From: Bacillota bacterium
GTDB taxonomy: Bacteria > Bacillota > Sulfobacillia > JAJYWN01 > JAJZPE01
Direction: 5' to 3'
Length of the DNA stretch: 64,000 nucleotides
Assembly (NCBI GenBank): GCA_021787335.1
Contig: JAJYMC010000024.1
Location: 1-64,000, forward strand
Part shown: piece after piece, positions 27,814 to 36,147 of the stretch
How the letters are laid out: the number at the start of each line of letters is the position of its first letter
Position numbering within the stretch: the stretch's first letter is position 1
Translations under genes and position numbers: made by a program
The notes under the pieces: generated by a model
What the model saw: the letters and a program-made list of their open reading frames with translations, nothing else
Database searches by the model: none
Told to the model about the DNA's origin: nothing

Positions 27814-29592
27814 TCAGCTGGGTCGGATCTTCCCCGGCGTGTGGCGGCGGCGCTTCGGTCCACGAAGCCCCTTCTTCTTGCGCGCGCCGAACGGCCTCTT
27901 TGCCGGGGCGACCTCCGCCCCGCCATCTTCCGCCGGATCAGCGGCTTTGCCGCCCGTGGTCAACCTGGCGAGTCGTTCGCCCTGGAGGACGGCCGACGGG
28001 GCCTGCCGGCGCTCGGTCGGCCGTTCCAAAGGCGCCTCAAAAGCGGTGGCGGTCTCTGGGGCCGGCTCGAACTCTGACTTCTGAGGAACAGCGAACTCCT
28101 CAGGCTTCGGAGGAGCGGTGAACTCCGGCTTCGGAGGAGCGGCGATCTCAGGCTTCGGAGGAGCGGCCCCGGCGGCCCCCCTGGCGGGACGACCTTCGCC
28201 CGCGGGGCGGCGCTCCGCATGCTCGTAGCGGTCGGTATGGCGACCGCGCCCCTCGCCTTCACGATGCCCCTCGAACTCGCGACGCCCTTCTTGCCCGGGG
28301 CGTCCGCCGCGGTCCCGGCGTTCCTCACGCCGGCCTCCGGCGGCCCGGGCCTCTTCGGTCTGGCGGCGTGGGCCCGCTTCCTCGACTGGCTTGGCCGGAC
28401 CGCCGGCCATGGCCTCGGCGCCCACATAGATCCGCGGCACGTGCGCCGGGACGTTGACCCGGCGCCCTGAAAGAGTGGCCACGTCGCCCGGCTCGACGCC
28501 GGGGATGCGACTCACGTCAACGGTGAAGGTCTGCATGCCCACCCGGCCGATGACGGGGGCCTCGCGGCCCTTGATGAGGACCTCCGCCGGTATGCGGCTG
28601 CGGCGCACGTAGGTGAGGACGTCGCGGGCCACCGCCCGCCCAAGCTCGGAGAGGCGGGTCGGGCGTCTGAGGTGGCTCACCCGGAATCCATCGGCCTGAC
28701 CGACGGGGAGCACGGCGATGGCCATCTCGCGGCGGGCGATGTAGTCGCGGCCATAACCCACGCCGCTTCCGGCGGGGATGGTCTGCAGATGGACGACCCG
28801 AGCCTTCCAGGACCAGGTCGGCTGCAGTTCCATGCCGGCCGGCAGAGGGACCGGGCTCTCGCCGTACATGAGGTTGCCCACCCGGACCATGTCCAGGCGG
28901 CTCTCCGGCAGGGTGATGACGGCCTCGCTGTTGGCCATGTGCTTGAGAGGGATCTTCCGGCCGTCGGCCTCGATCTTGGCCACGACGTCGTTGAAGACCC
29001 CCAGCTGCCGCTGAGCGTAACCCGAAGCGGCCCGGAAGGCCGTGGCGAAATGGCTGTAGATGCCCTCGATCTCGAGCCATTCAAACTCTCTCAGCCGCTG
29101 CACGAAGGCGGGAGCCTCGGTGAACCTCACCCCGAGCCGTCCGAGACCGGTGTCGACCTTGATGTGGATCCTGGTCTTGCGATGCATCTGACGGGAGACG
29201 TCGTCGAGGGCCTCGGCCACGACCAGGCTCCCGACGGACGGCGTAAGGCTCTGGCGAATGACGGCCGCCGCCTCCTGCGGCAGGATGGCCCCCATGACCA
29301 GGATGGGCGCCCGGATGCCGCCGTGGCGAAGTTCGGCGCCTTCCTCGACGGTCGTCACGGCCAGGGCCGCGGCGCCGGAGGCCAGAGCCGTGCGGGCCAC
29401 GGCCAGAGCCCCATGCCCATAGGCGTTGGCCTTGACGACGGCCATGATCCCGACCTTCGGCCCGATCAGTTTCTTCACTGCCGCCAGATTATGCGCGATG
29501 GCATCCAGATTGACTTCAACCCAGGTCTGGCCCTTCACGGGGCCGACCTTGGCCGCTCCGGGCTGAGGCCCGCGGCCGCTCTGCACGGTCAT
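27814..29592 (-). CDS. alr: Alanine racemase with long disordered basic C-terminal tail
   Basis: A PLP enzyme making D-alanine for peptidoglycan. The barrel domain holds the PLP lysine at residue 54 (AVVKANAYGHG), HIKVDTGLGRLG, MANSEA and RVGNLMYGESP. The C-terminal domain has GVGYGRDYIARR with the catalytic Tyr. The usual GYADG reads GQADG, losing a Tyr that lines the substrate entrance in known enzymes. The racemase fold ends near residue 390; about 195-200 extra residues follow, rich in Arg, Glu, Pro and Gly, with three or four APPKPE-type repeats and a Lys/Arg-rich end. Start ATG at 29592 overlaps the femAB stop (TGATG); GTG at 29586 has better Shine-Dalgarno spacing. Confidence 0.9.
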   Translation of the reverse strand: MTVQSGRGPQPGAAKVGPVKGQTWVEVNLDAIAHNLAAVKKLIGPKVGIMAVVKANAYGHGALAVARTALASGAAALAVTTVEEGAELRHGGIRAPILVMGAILPQEAAAVIRQSLTPSVGSLVVAEALDDVSRQMHRKTRIHIKVDTGLGRLGVRFTEAPAFVQRLREFEWLEIEGIYSHFATAFRAASGYAQRQLGVFNDVVAKIEADGRKIPLKHMANSEAVITLPESRLDMVRVGNLMYGESPVPLPAGMELQPTWSWKARVVHLQTIPAGSGVGYGRDYIARREMAIAVLPVGQADGFRVSHLRRPTRLSELGRAVARDVLTYVRRSRIPAEVLIKGREAPVIGRVGMQTFTVDVSRIPGVEPGDVATLSGRRVNVPAHVPRIYVGAEAMAGGPAKPVEEAGPRRQTEEARAAGGRREERRDRGGRPGQEGRREFEGHREGEGRGRHTDRYEHAERRPAGEGRPARGAAGAAPPKPEIAAPPKPEFTAPPKPEEFAVPQKSEFEPAPETATAFEAPLERPTERRQAPSAVLQGERLARLTTGGKAADPAEDGGAEVAPAKRPFGARKKKGLRGPKRRRHTPGKIRPS

Positions 29593-30677
29593 CACTCCTT
29601 GTCCCGCCCAGTCAGCCGCCGGCGCATCTGCGTCAGCCGGCCCCGGGTCCTGCGATAGAAGGGCTCACCCCAACCCCACAGCCAATATGCCAGGGGTGAG
29701 AAGATGAGGTCGTATTCACCGATGAATTCGGTGAAGTTCCCAGAAAAGCCTTTTTTGAACCGGTACAGGCCGTAAAGGGGGTTGTCCGGGCTGAGGTCAC
29801 CGGAGACCCCCCGGAAGTCGTACATGACGCACCCCGACTCCTTGGCCCAGCGGATCATCTCCCACTGCAGGGCGTAGTTGGGCATCGCCTCGCGGTCCTG
29901 GTTGGACGAGGCCCCGTAGATGTACCAGGCCTTGTCACCCATGATGAAAGCCAGGGTGGCGGCGATCATCCGGCCCTCCAGCTCGGCCACGAAGAGACGG
30001 GCCAGGCCCCGCTCGACGAGGTGGTCCCAGAGGTCGACGAAGTAGTCGTAGGAGCGCACCAGGAAGCGGTCCCTCGTGGCCGTCTCCAGCAGGACCTCGT
30101 AGAACCTGGTGAGGTCATCCTTGACCCCGTCCCGCACCCGGACTCCCTTCCGCCCGGCGAGGCGGATGTTGTACCGCGTCTTGTTGCCAAAGGAAGCGAA
30201 GAGGTCATCAAGCGACTTGTCCAGGGGCAGCCGGAAGACGAAGCGGGGCTGGACGCCCTCGAAATCGGCCCCCCGCTCGTTGTGGACGAAGCCCCGGCGG
30301 GCCAGGTAGTCCCGGACTTCCTGCCGGTCGGCCGGGACGTCGGGGTCGATCTTCCACATTATCGCCCGGCTCCGCGGAGCCAGCTTGCGGACCTCGGCGA
30401 TGAGGAAGTCAAAGGCCTCCGTGTCGCGGTAATCGAGGACCGGGCCGCGCGGCGAATAGAAGATGGTCCGCTTGATGACCGGCACGTCGCGACGGAGAAT
30501 CAGGGCCGCGGCCCTGGGCCCCGACTGGTCCTCGGCCATCAGCCGGATGGGGGTCCAGCCGGTCTCGGCCTTGACTTCCCCCCATTCGTAAGATTGGAGG
30601 ATATGGCCCTTGGGGGCGGCGGCGACGAACCGGTCGTAGTTCTCGCGTAGCTCGGGCGTCACCTGGATGAGGCGCAT
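29592..30677 (-). CDS. FemAB/FemX-type peptidoglycan interpeptide bridge aminoacyltransferase
   Basis: 361 residues with two GNAT-like lobes. Family proteins transfer amino acids from tRNA to the lipid II stem peptide. Visible motifs include ILQSYEWGEVKAETGW, SPRGPVLDY, FGNKTRYNIRLAGRKGVRVR, YIYGASSNQDREAMPNYALQ and YRFKKGFSGNFTEFIGEYDL, all typical of FemAB. ATG at 30677 behind AAGGGGG; an in-frame upstream extension lacks similarity. It is coupled to alr, a fitting partner in cell-wall synthesis. Confidence 0.88.
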   Translation of the reverse strand: MRLIQVTPELRENYDRFVAAAPKGHILQSYEWGEVKAETGWTPIRLMAEDQSGPRAAALILRRDVPVIKRTIFYSPRGPVLDYRDTEAFDFLIAEVRKLAPRSRAIMWKIDPDVPADRQEVRDYLARRGFVHNERGADFEGVQPRFVFRLPLDKSLDDLFASFGNKTRYNIRLAGRKGVRVRDGVKDDLTRFYEVLLETATRDRFLVRSYDYFVDLWDHLVERGLARLFVAELEGRMIAATLAFIMGDKAWYIYGASSNQDREAMPNYALQWEMIRWAKESGCVMYDFRGVSGDLSPDNPLYGLYRFKKGFSGNFTEFIGEYDLIFSPLAYWLWGWGEPFYRRTRGRLTQMRRRLTGRDKE

Positions 30678-30739
30678 GCGGGGCCCCCTTGCCCAGGGCT
30701 GAGGGCTTTCCACCCCTGGTTGATGGCTTCCACAAGGAC

Positions 30740-30768
30740 ATTTTGTCTTAAATAGGCCGGAATTACAA
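30740..30768 (-). promoter_or_regulatory. Putative promoter of femAB-alr
   Basis: TTGTAA (30763-30768), a 17-bp spacer and CAAAAT (30740-30745). Modest match to the sigma-A consensus, in the correct place upstream of the FemAB gene. Confidence 0.4.
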
Positions 30769-30788
30769 GGGAAAATCAGGTGAAACAA

Positions 30789-30820
30789 CCAAAAAAAGAG
30801 GGCGAAAGTAGCTTTCGCCC
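30789..30820 (-). terminator. Intrinsic terminator after the DUF2889 gene
   Basis: GGGCGAAAG-CTA-CTTTCGCCC followed on the minus strand by TCTTTTTTTGG. Confidence 0.85.
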
Positions 30821-30863
30821 GCTCTCTCGGCTCGGTTATCGTGCCCGCGCTGGCGCGGCGGCC

Positions 30864-31385
30864 TCAGCGCCCCCCGGCGCCGGGCTCGCCGCCGCCCGAC
30901 CCGCCGATCTCGTAGGCGGCGCAGGAATTCGGGATGACCTGGCGGCCGAGGGCCCGGATGTCATCGAAGACCTTCGCCCGGACCTCCTCGGGGGGGGAAC
31001 CCTCGGCCGCGTAGGCGTCCGACAGGCGGAACTCCTCGAGGCGGGCCAGGGCGGGCGTGTAAGCGCGGAAGACCTCGACCACCAGGTCCACCAGGTGGGT
31101 ACAGCCCCTGGGGCCGCCGAGAAGGGCGGTGACCTTCCGGGCCGAGCCCGGGCCGATGTTCACCCCGGCCAGCTTCCCGACCACGGCCAGGGGGCCCAGG
31201 CAGACCTCCCCAAACGGGGTCCGGCTCATCGAGGCGTAGGCCGAGGTCACCGTGCCGGACTCACGATTCACCTTGATCTGGACGTCGAGGAGATGGTTCT
31301 GGTCTTCGAATTGTCCGTGCATCAGCAGGTCGCCGCCGGGCAGTTCCTGCACTGTCACGCCGGTCTTCCGGCAGAGGACGATCAT
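30864..31385 (-). CDS. DUF2889 family protein
   Basis: 173 residues. The segment LLGGPRGCTHLVDLVVEVF with the GCTHL motif, preceded by a beta-rich half (LLMHGQFEDQNHLLDVQIKV), fits the DUF2889 family, often found near acyl-CoA metabolism genes. Function unknown. The ATG at 31385 overlaps the stop of the broken acyl-CoA ligase by four bases, so its translation may depend on reading that remnant. The C-terminus is Gly-rich low complexity. Confidence 0.7.
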   Translation of the reverse strand: MIVLCRKTGVTVQELPGGDLLMHGQFEDQNHLLDVQIKVNRESGTVTSAYASMSRTPFGEVCLGPLAVVGKLAGVNIGPGSARKVTALLGGPRGCTHLVDLVVEVFRAYTPALARLEEFRLSDAYAAEGSPPEEVRAKVFDDIRALGRQVIPNSCAAYEIGGSGGGEPGAGGR

Positions 31386-31921
31386 GGCTTCAGGCCGATG
31401 GTCCCGATCTTGTTCTGGCCCCAGATGTGCTTCTGGATGGCCTTCATCGCGTCCATGGCGTTGAACCTGGGCATCAGGACGATGGGCGAATGCATGAGAA
31501 TCCCGAAATTCATGCAGGTGGTCATGCCGTACGAGTGGAACAATGGGAGAGCAGCTAAGATGCCTTCGTCACCGGGTCTGGCCTCGGCGTTCCACTCCCT
31601 GCACTGCAAGGCGTTGGCCAGCAGGTTGCGGTGGGTCAGCATGGCCCTGAAGTGACCCTCTTTCTTCGCTTTCATCGGGTAAAGCACGCTGAGCGGGAAC
31701 GGCATGTAATCGGCGCCCATCGCTGAGAGGGCCGCGGCCAGCCGATCCACCTGCTCGCCAAGCCAGGAACAGCTGAAACGGCGGTTGAAGAAGACGAGGG
31801 CGGTCGTCGTTCCGTCATCTCTGGCTGCGTCCTCCACCAGTCTGGGCAGCGGGACGTTTGGGTAATCCAGGCTCCACCTGACTTTCTCGGGATAGAAGCG
31901 GTGCCAGAAACGCTCTTCCAA
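31382..31921 (-). pseudogene. Long-chain acyl-CoA ligase (AMP-binding) remnant with internal deletions
   Basis: Segments of a FadD-type acyl-CoA synthetase appear in the right order but with large gaps. The N-terminus is FWHRFYPEKVRWSLDYPNVP to RFSCSWLGEQVDRLAAALSAMG. Then come ADYMPFPLSVLYPMKAKKEG and AMLTHRNLLANALQ. A long stretch follows from CREWNAEARPGDEGILAALP through LFHSYGMTTCMNFGILMHSP to NAMDAMKAIQKH, and last KIGTIGL. The P-loop (TGGTTGxPKG), most of the adenylation core and the whole C-terminal domain are missing. About 179 codons remain of an expected 550 or more. The junctions keep one open frame. The start is probably TTG at 31921 after GGGAGGGG. It cannot be an active ligase. 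An assembly artefact is possible but less likely with several junctions. Confidence 0.75.
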
Positions 31922-32217
31922 GGCGACCCCTCCCGTCGGACTTTCATCACCTTTCAGACCTTTTGCAAGAGACATGCCGAGATATGCTTAGCCGCGTCTT
32001 TATTCTACAAGCGATCAAAACCGCGTGATTGTGGCGTTTCAGCGGGCTCGCCCGAACCGTTTCTGTTGATCCGGCGGTCACCGGTTGTCCGCCGGCGCGG
32101 ACAGGTGTCATCCATGCCGGTCATCGCCCGCCCAATGATTACCGCACCGGGGCAGGAACTTCGAGGACCCGCGGGTCGTCTCTTTGAATGATTGATCTAG
32201 CTGGGAGGAAGCGTTCC

Positions 32218-32940
32218 TTGCCGCGTCGACTGCCAACATCGCTGATGCTCATCATCATCATCATCGTCCTCACCCTGGCCACGCTCGGGCAGGCGGCCGG
32301 CGCGGAGGCCGTCCTCGGGCCGTATGCTTTGAACCCCGCGGGGACAGCCGGGCGGGTCGGCCCCGACCCTGGCGCCCCGCCGGACGGGCCCCTGGCCGGC
32401 AAGCTCATCGTCGTCGACCCGGGGCACGGCGGGGACGACCCCGGGGGCACGGGCCGCCTGGGCGGCGTCGAGAAGGACCTGGCCCTGGACATGGGCCTGA
32501 GGCTGAGGGACCTTCTGGTCCAGGCCGGCGCCCGGGTCCTGATGACCCGCGTCGATGACTCGACCGTCGGTCTCTATGAGCGGCCCGCCCTGACCAACCT
32601 GGCGGGGGCCGACGCCAACGTGTCCATCCACCTGGACTGGTATCAGTCCCGCTGGATCCGCGGCACTGAGGTCTACTACTATCCGGTCAACCCAGGCAGT
32701 GAGCGGCTGGCCGACGAGGTTCACCACGCCCTCATCGACGGGCTGCGGCTGACGGACCGCGGCATCAGTTCGGAGCATGCGTTCGTGGCCATCCGCGAGA
32801 CGACCATGCCGTCGGTCCTCGTCGAGGTGGCCTACCTGACCAACCCCTCAGAAGAGAAACTTCTCCTGAAGGACTCCTTCCGCCAAGAGGTGGCCGCCGA
32901 CATCTATGCCGGACTCGAACGGTTCTTCGCGGAAAAATAG
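32218..32940 (+). CDS. N-acetylmuramoyl-L-alanine amidase (Amidase_3), CwlD-like
   Basis: A zinc amidase cutting the bond between MurNAc and the stem peptide. A signal anchor (LMLIIIIIVLTLATLGQAA) is followed by the catalytic domain from about residue 60: IVVDPGHGGDDPG with the first His, a Glu in GGVEKDL, SIHLDW with the second His, and VLVEVAYLTN with the catalytic Glu. At 240 residues it is near the size of the spore-cortex amidase CwlD, but that identity is inferred. The start was placed at TTG 32218, nine bases after GGGAGG; an upstream ATG at 32188 would put the ribosome site inside the gene. About 295 bp upstream (31922-32217) show no other feature. Confidence 0.85.
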   Translation: MPRRLPTSLMLIIIIIVLTLATLGQAAGAEAVLGPYALNPAGTAGRVGPDPGAPPDGPLAGKLIVVDPGHGGDDPGGTGRLGGVEKDLALDMGLRLRDLLVQAGARVLMTRVDDSTVGLYERPALTNLAGADANVSIHLDWYQSRWIRGTEVYYYPVNPGSERLADEVHHALIDGLRLTDRGISSEHAFVAIRETTMPSVLVEVAYLTNPSEEKLLLKDSFRQEVAADIYAGLERFFAEK

Positions 32941-34138
32941 GCGGCGCCGCCGCTGGCGGCACCGTGTCCGTTTCCCCCTCATCGCCCTGCTTATCGTCAT
33001 CGCCATCGGTGGCACCCTGACCTGGCTGGTCACCGGGGACCGGGGCCCGCTTGGGCTCCCCACCTCCGGGTCGACCCAGCCTGCGGCGGCGCCCGCGGGC
33101 GCGTTCTTCCGCGGCGACCTGCGGCGTACCGGGGTCTATCCGTCGGCGCACGTCCCCGTGGCCCCCAGGGTCCTGTGGACCTACGACACGGGGGCTCCAG
33201 TGGCTTCGACCGCCGTCATCGACGGCGACCGGCTCTTCTTCAGCAGCCAGGACGGCCAGATGTACGCCCTCGAGGCGGGCACGGGCCTGCGGGTCTGGTC
33301 CTTCAAGGCCCCCTCCGGTTACCTGGGCTCGCCCGCCGTGGCCGGCGGGGTGGTCTACGTTGGGGGCAACCGCGGGAACCTCTATGCCCTCGATGCCCTG
33401 ACCGGGCAGGAGGTCTGGCGCTTCGCCACGTCGGCGGGCGTCAACACCGCACCGGCGGTGAGCGCCGGCCGGGTCTTCTTCGGGTGCAACGACGGCGCCC
33501 TTTACGCCGTCAGCGTCAAGACAGGACGAGAGGTCTGGCGTTTCCGCACCGGTGGGATGGTCCTCGCCTCCCCGACCGTCTCCGGGTCCGAGCTTTACTT
33601 CGGCAGCGGTGACGGCAACTTCTATGCCCTCGATGCCGGAAATGGTCGCGAGCGGTGGCGTTTCCCCGTCGCCAAAGGCGTGGGCTCCACCGCCGCGCTG
33701 GCCGGGCGGTCCCTGTTCTTCGGCGGGCTGGACGGGAACGTGTACGTGGTCGACACCCGGACCGGCCGCGAGCGCTGGCGCTTCGCCACCGACCAGTTGA
33801 TCGTCTCCTCACCCGCGGTCGACGGCGGCCTGGTCTATGCCGGCGGCATCGACGGATGGCTGTATGCCCTCGATGCCCAGACCGGCCAGGAGCAGTGGCG
33901 GTTCGACACGGGGAACGCCATCTACTCGTCCCCGGCCGTGGCCGACGGGTACGTCATCTTCGGTGACTACCAGGGCAACCTGCGGGCCCTCGACGCCACC
34001 ACCGGCGAAGTAGCCTGGTCCTTCGTGACCAAGGAGGGCATCTTCTCCTCACCCGTCCCGAGTGGGGACTTCGTCTACTTCGGAGACAACGACGGCCACC
34101 TCTACGCGCTCCACGGGGAGTTCGTCGGTGGCCGCTGA
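32906..34138 (+). CDS. Membrane-anchored PQQ-like beta-propeller protein
   Basis: 410 residues: a very basic N-terminus (RKNRRRRRWRHR), one membrane helix (about 23-43), a Pro/Ala linker, then seven to eight tandem repeats of about 38 residues with the signature YALDAxTGxExWRF and a preceding SSPAV-type strand. This is the PQQ-like/BamB-type propeller fold. The usual role is a protein-binding scaffold; no redox site is evident. ATG at 32906 overlaps the amidase gene by 35 bp, so the two form an operon and may act together at the cell surface. Confidence 0.85.
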   Translation: MPDSNGSSRKNRRRRRWRHRVRFPLIALLIVIAIGGTLTWLVTGDRGPLGLPTSGSTQPAAAPAGAFFRGDLRRTGVYPSAHVPVAPRVLWTYDTGAPVASTAVIDGDRLFFSSQDGQMYALEAGTGLRVWSFKAPSGYLGSPAVAGGVVYVGGNRGNLYALDALTGQEVWRFATSAGVNTAPAVSAGRVFFGCNDGALYAVSVKTGREVWRFRTGGMVLASPTVSGSELYFGSGDGNFYALDAGNGRERWRFPVAKGVGSTAALAGRSLFFGGLDGNVYVVDTRTGRERWRFATDQLIVSSPAVDGGLVYAGGIDGWLYALDAQTGQEQWRFDTGNAIYSSPAVADGYVIFGDYQGNLRALDATTGEVAWSFVTKEGIFSSPVPSGDFVYFGDNDGHLYALHGEFVGGR

Positions 34139-34161
34139 AGGGGATTGACCGTCGAGTTCGA

Positions 34162-34196
34162 GGCCCGGGCTTCTCTGGAGCCCGGGCCTTCTGTTT
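34162..34196 (+). terminator. Terminator after the beta-propeller gene
   Basis: GGCCCGGGC, a 9-base loop and GCCCGGGCC, then TTCTGTTT. Stem 34162-34188. Confidence 0.75.
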
Positions 34197-34240
34197 CAAG
34201 TCGGGGGGATTATAGCCCCCTCGGACTCCCCCATCCGTCT

Positions 34241-35941
34241 CTAAGTCGGATGGTCGCCGGAAAGGCCGTACTCGGCGATCTTCTCGTAGAGGTGCGAACG
34301 GCTGATGCCGAGCAGCCTGGCGGCCCTGGCCTTGTTGCCTCCCGCCCGCTTCAGAGCCTCGGCGATGGCCTGGCTCTCGGCCTGGGCCACGGCATCGCGG
34401 TAGCCCAGCATTTCCCGGGTGCGCGACGAGGTCGCGTCGCCGACCTTGGCGGTCAGGTGGCCGGGAAGGTGCTCGAGGCCGATGGTCTGCCCCGCTCCCA
34501 GGCTCATCGCCCGCTCGACGACATTCTCGAGGTCCCGCACGTTCCCGGGCCAGTCGTACTCACGAAGGACGGCCGCCGCCTCGGGCGTGGCCCCCGCCAC
34601 CTTGAGCCCCATGACCTCGTTGTATTTGGCGACGCAGTGGTGGATCAGGGGCAGGACGTCCTCGCGCCGGTCGCGGAGCGGCGGGATGACCAGGCCGACC
34701 ACGTTCAGGCGGTAGTAAAGGTCGCGGCGGAAGTCGCCCGACTCGACCATCGCCTCCAGGTTGTGGTTCGTGGCGGCGATGACCCGGACGTCGGCGTGGA
34801 TCGTGGTCGTCCCGCCGACCCGCTCGAACTCCCGCTCCTGGAGCACGCGGAGCAGCTTGGCCTGGAGTGACTGGGTCATGTCCCCGACCTCGTCGAGGAA
34901 GATGGTCCCGCCGTCCGCCAGCTCGAACTTGCCGGGCTTGCCGCCTTTCCTGGCATCGGTGAAAGCCCCTCCGGCGTAGCCGAAGAACTCCGACTCCAGC
35001 AATGGCTCGGGGACGGCCGCGCAGTTGACCTTGACGAAAGGGCGCCCTTGCCTGGGTGAGGCGTTGTGGATGGCGTGGGCGAACAGTTCCTTGCCCGTCC
35101 CCGACTCGCCCCGCAGGAGGATGGTGGCGTTGCTGCGGGCCGCCTGCTGGGCCACGGCCTTCAGCTCGACCATCGCCTGGTCCTGGGTGACGATGCTGTC
35201 GAAGGTGTAGCGGGTCCCGTTGACCCTCTCGAGCTGGTCGCGGTAGTAGGCGACCTGTCCCTCCAGGTTGTCCATCCGCCGGACCGCCTCGCGCAGGTCG
35301 TCGAGGTTCTTGAAGATGGCCTTGCCGACGGCCCCGACCGTGCGGCCGTCCTTGACGATGGGCTGACGGCTGACGATGAACCTCTGCCCACGCAGTTCCT
35401 GGACGTGCCCCAGCTCGCGGACCCCCGTCTTGGCCACGATGTGCAACCTTGTGTTCTCGAGGACCTCCGTCACGTGCCGGCCGATGACCTCGGCCGGCTC
35501 TTTGCCGATGAGGTCGGCCAGCGGCCGGTTGAGCATGGTCACGTAACCGCGCTCGTCGACGACGATGATCCCGTCGTAGGCCATCTCCAGGACGGTCTCC
35601 AGCGTCTGCCGGACCTTCTTGAGCGAGTCCAGCTCGGCCCGGAGCGAATCGCGCTGGTCGAGGAGAGCCCTCTCAGCCACGTCGGCCAGGTCGGTGTCCG
35701 GGCCGATGGCCACGGCCGTCGCGCTGAACCGGCCTTCGATCGGCTCATCCAGCCCGAGTCCTTCGAGCAGAGCGGCGTAGAGGTTCGGTCGCGTGAAGAC
35801 GCCGACCACCTTCATCTGGTCGTCGACCACCGGGGCCCCCTCCAGTCGCCCCTGGTGAAACACGCGGACCGCGTCGCGCAAGGTATCGTGGGCAGTCAGG
35901 AAGAGTGGCGGTGAGCTTCTGAGGATGTCCTTCACCAGCAT
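34241..35941 (-). CDS. Sigma-54-type enhancer-binding regulator with CBS and PAS domains (GAFTDA variant)
   Basis: 566 residues: an N-terminal CBS-like domain (about 1-95), a PAS domain (about 110-225), an AAA+ domain with Walker A GESGTGKE (278-285), Walker B GGTIFLDEVGD and the arginine-finger region, and a C-terminal Fis-type helix-turn-helix (GGNKARAARLLGISRSHLYE). The sigma-54 contact loop, normally GAFTGA, reads GAFTDA (325-330). CBS and PAS domains suggest control by nucleotides and by a redox or small-molecule signal. ATG at 35941 behind AGGAGG. It diverges from the LuxR-type response regulator. No -24/-12 promoter was recognised nearby. Confidence 0.88.
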   Translation of the reverse strand: MLVKDILRSSPPLFLTAHDTLRDAVRVFHQGRLEGAPVVDDQMKVVGVFTRPNLYAALLEGLGLDEPIEGRFSATAVAIGPDTDLADVAERALLDQRDSLRAELDSLKKVRQTLETVLEMAYDGIIVVDERGYVTMLNRPLADLIGKEPAEVIGRHVTEVLENTRLHIVAKTGVRELGHVQELRGQRFIVSRQPIVKDGRTVGAVGKAIFKNLDDLREAVRRMDNLEGQVAYYRDQLERVNGTRYTFDSIVTQDQAMVELKAVAQQAARSNATILLRGESGTGKELFAHAIHNASPRQGRPFVKVNCAAVPEPLLESEFFGYAGGAFTDARKGGKPGKFELADGGTIFLDEVGDMTQSLQAKLLRVLQEREFERVGGTTTIHADVRVIAATNHNLEAMVESGDFRRDLYYRLNVVGLVIPPLRDRREDVLPLIHHCVAKYNEVMGLKVAGATPEAAAVLREYDWPGNVRDLENVVERAMSLGAGQTIGLEHLPGHLTAKVGDATSSRTREMLGYRDAVAQAESQAIAEALKRAGGNKARAARLLGISRSHLYEKIAEYGLSGDHPT

Positions 35942-36147
35942 CGGCGACGGCCTCCTGGGGCACGGACTCAGACCTTTCGATCTTAGCACACGTTTAGCAG
36001 TGATTCGTCGCCATAGTACTAAATCCTGCCCTGTGAAGTTTACCAGAACAGGGCCTTTCGCATCAGCGAAGCGGCCTTCATACTATAAGTGGAAGCCACC
36101 CGGGGCCTGAAACTTTGGTCCCAACACCACCGGCAGGTGAAGGCGCT

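Noticed and set aside
28085-28165. The repeated GGAGGAGCGG-type units as a CRISPR or satellite
   Set aside because: They are in-frame codons for the APPKPE repeats of the alanine racemase tail, without spacers.
31922-32217. Search for an RNA gene or a further coding region in the gap before the amidase
   Set aside because: No tRNA-like fold, no frame with a ribosome site, and no strong promoter.
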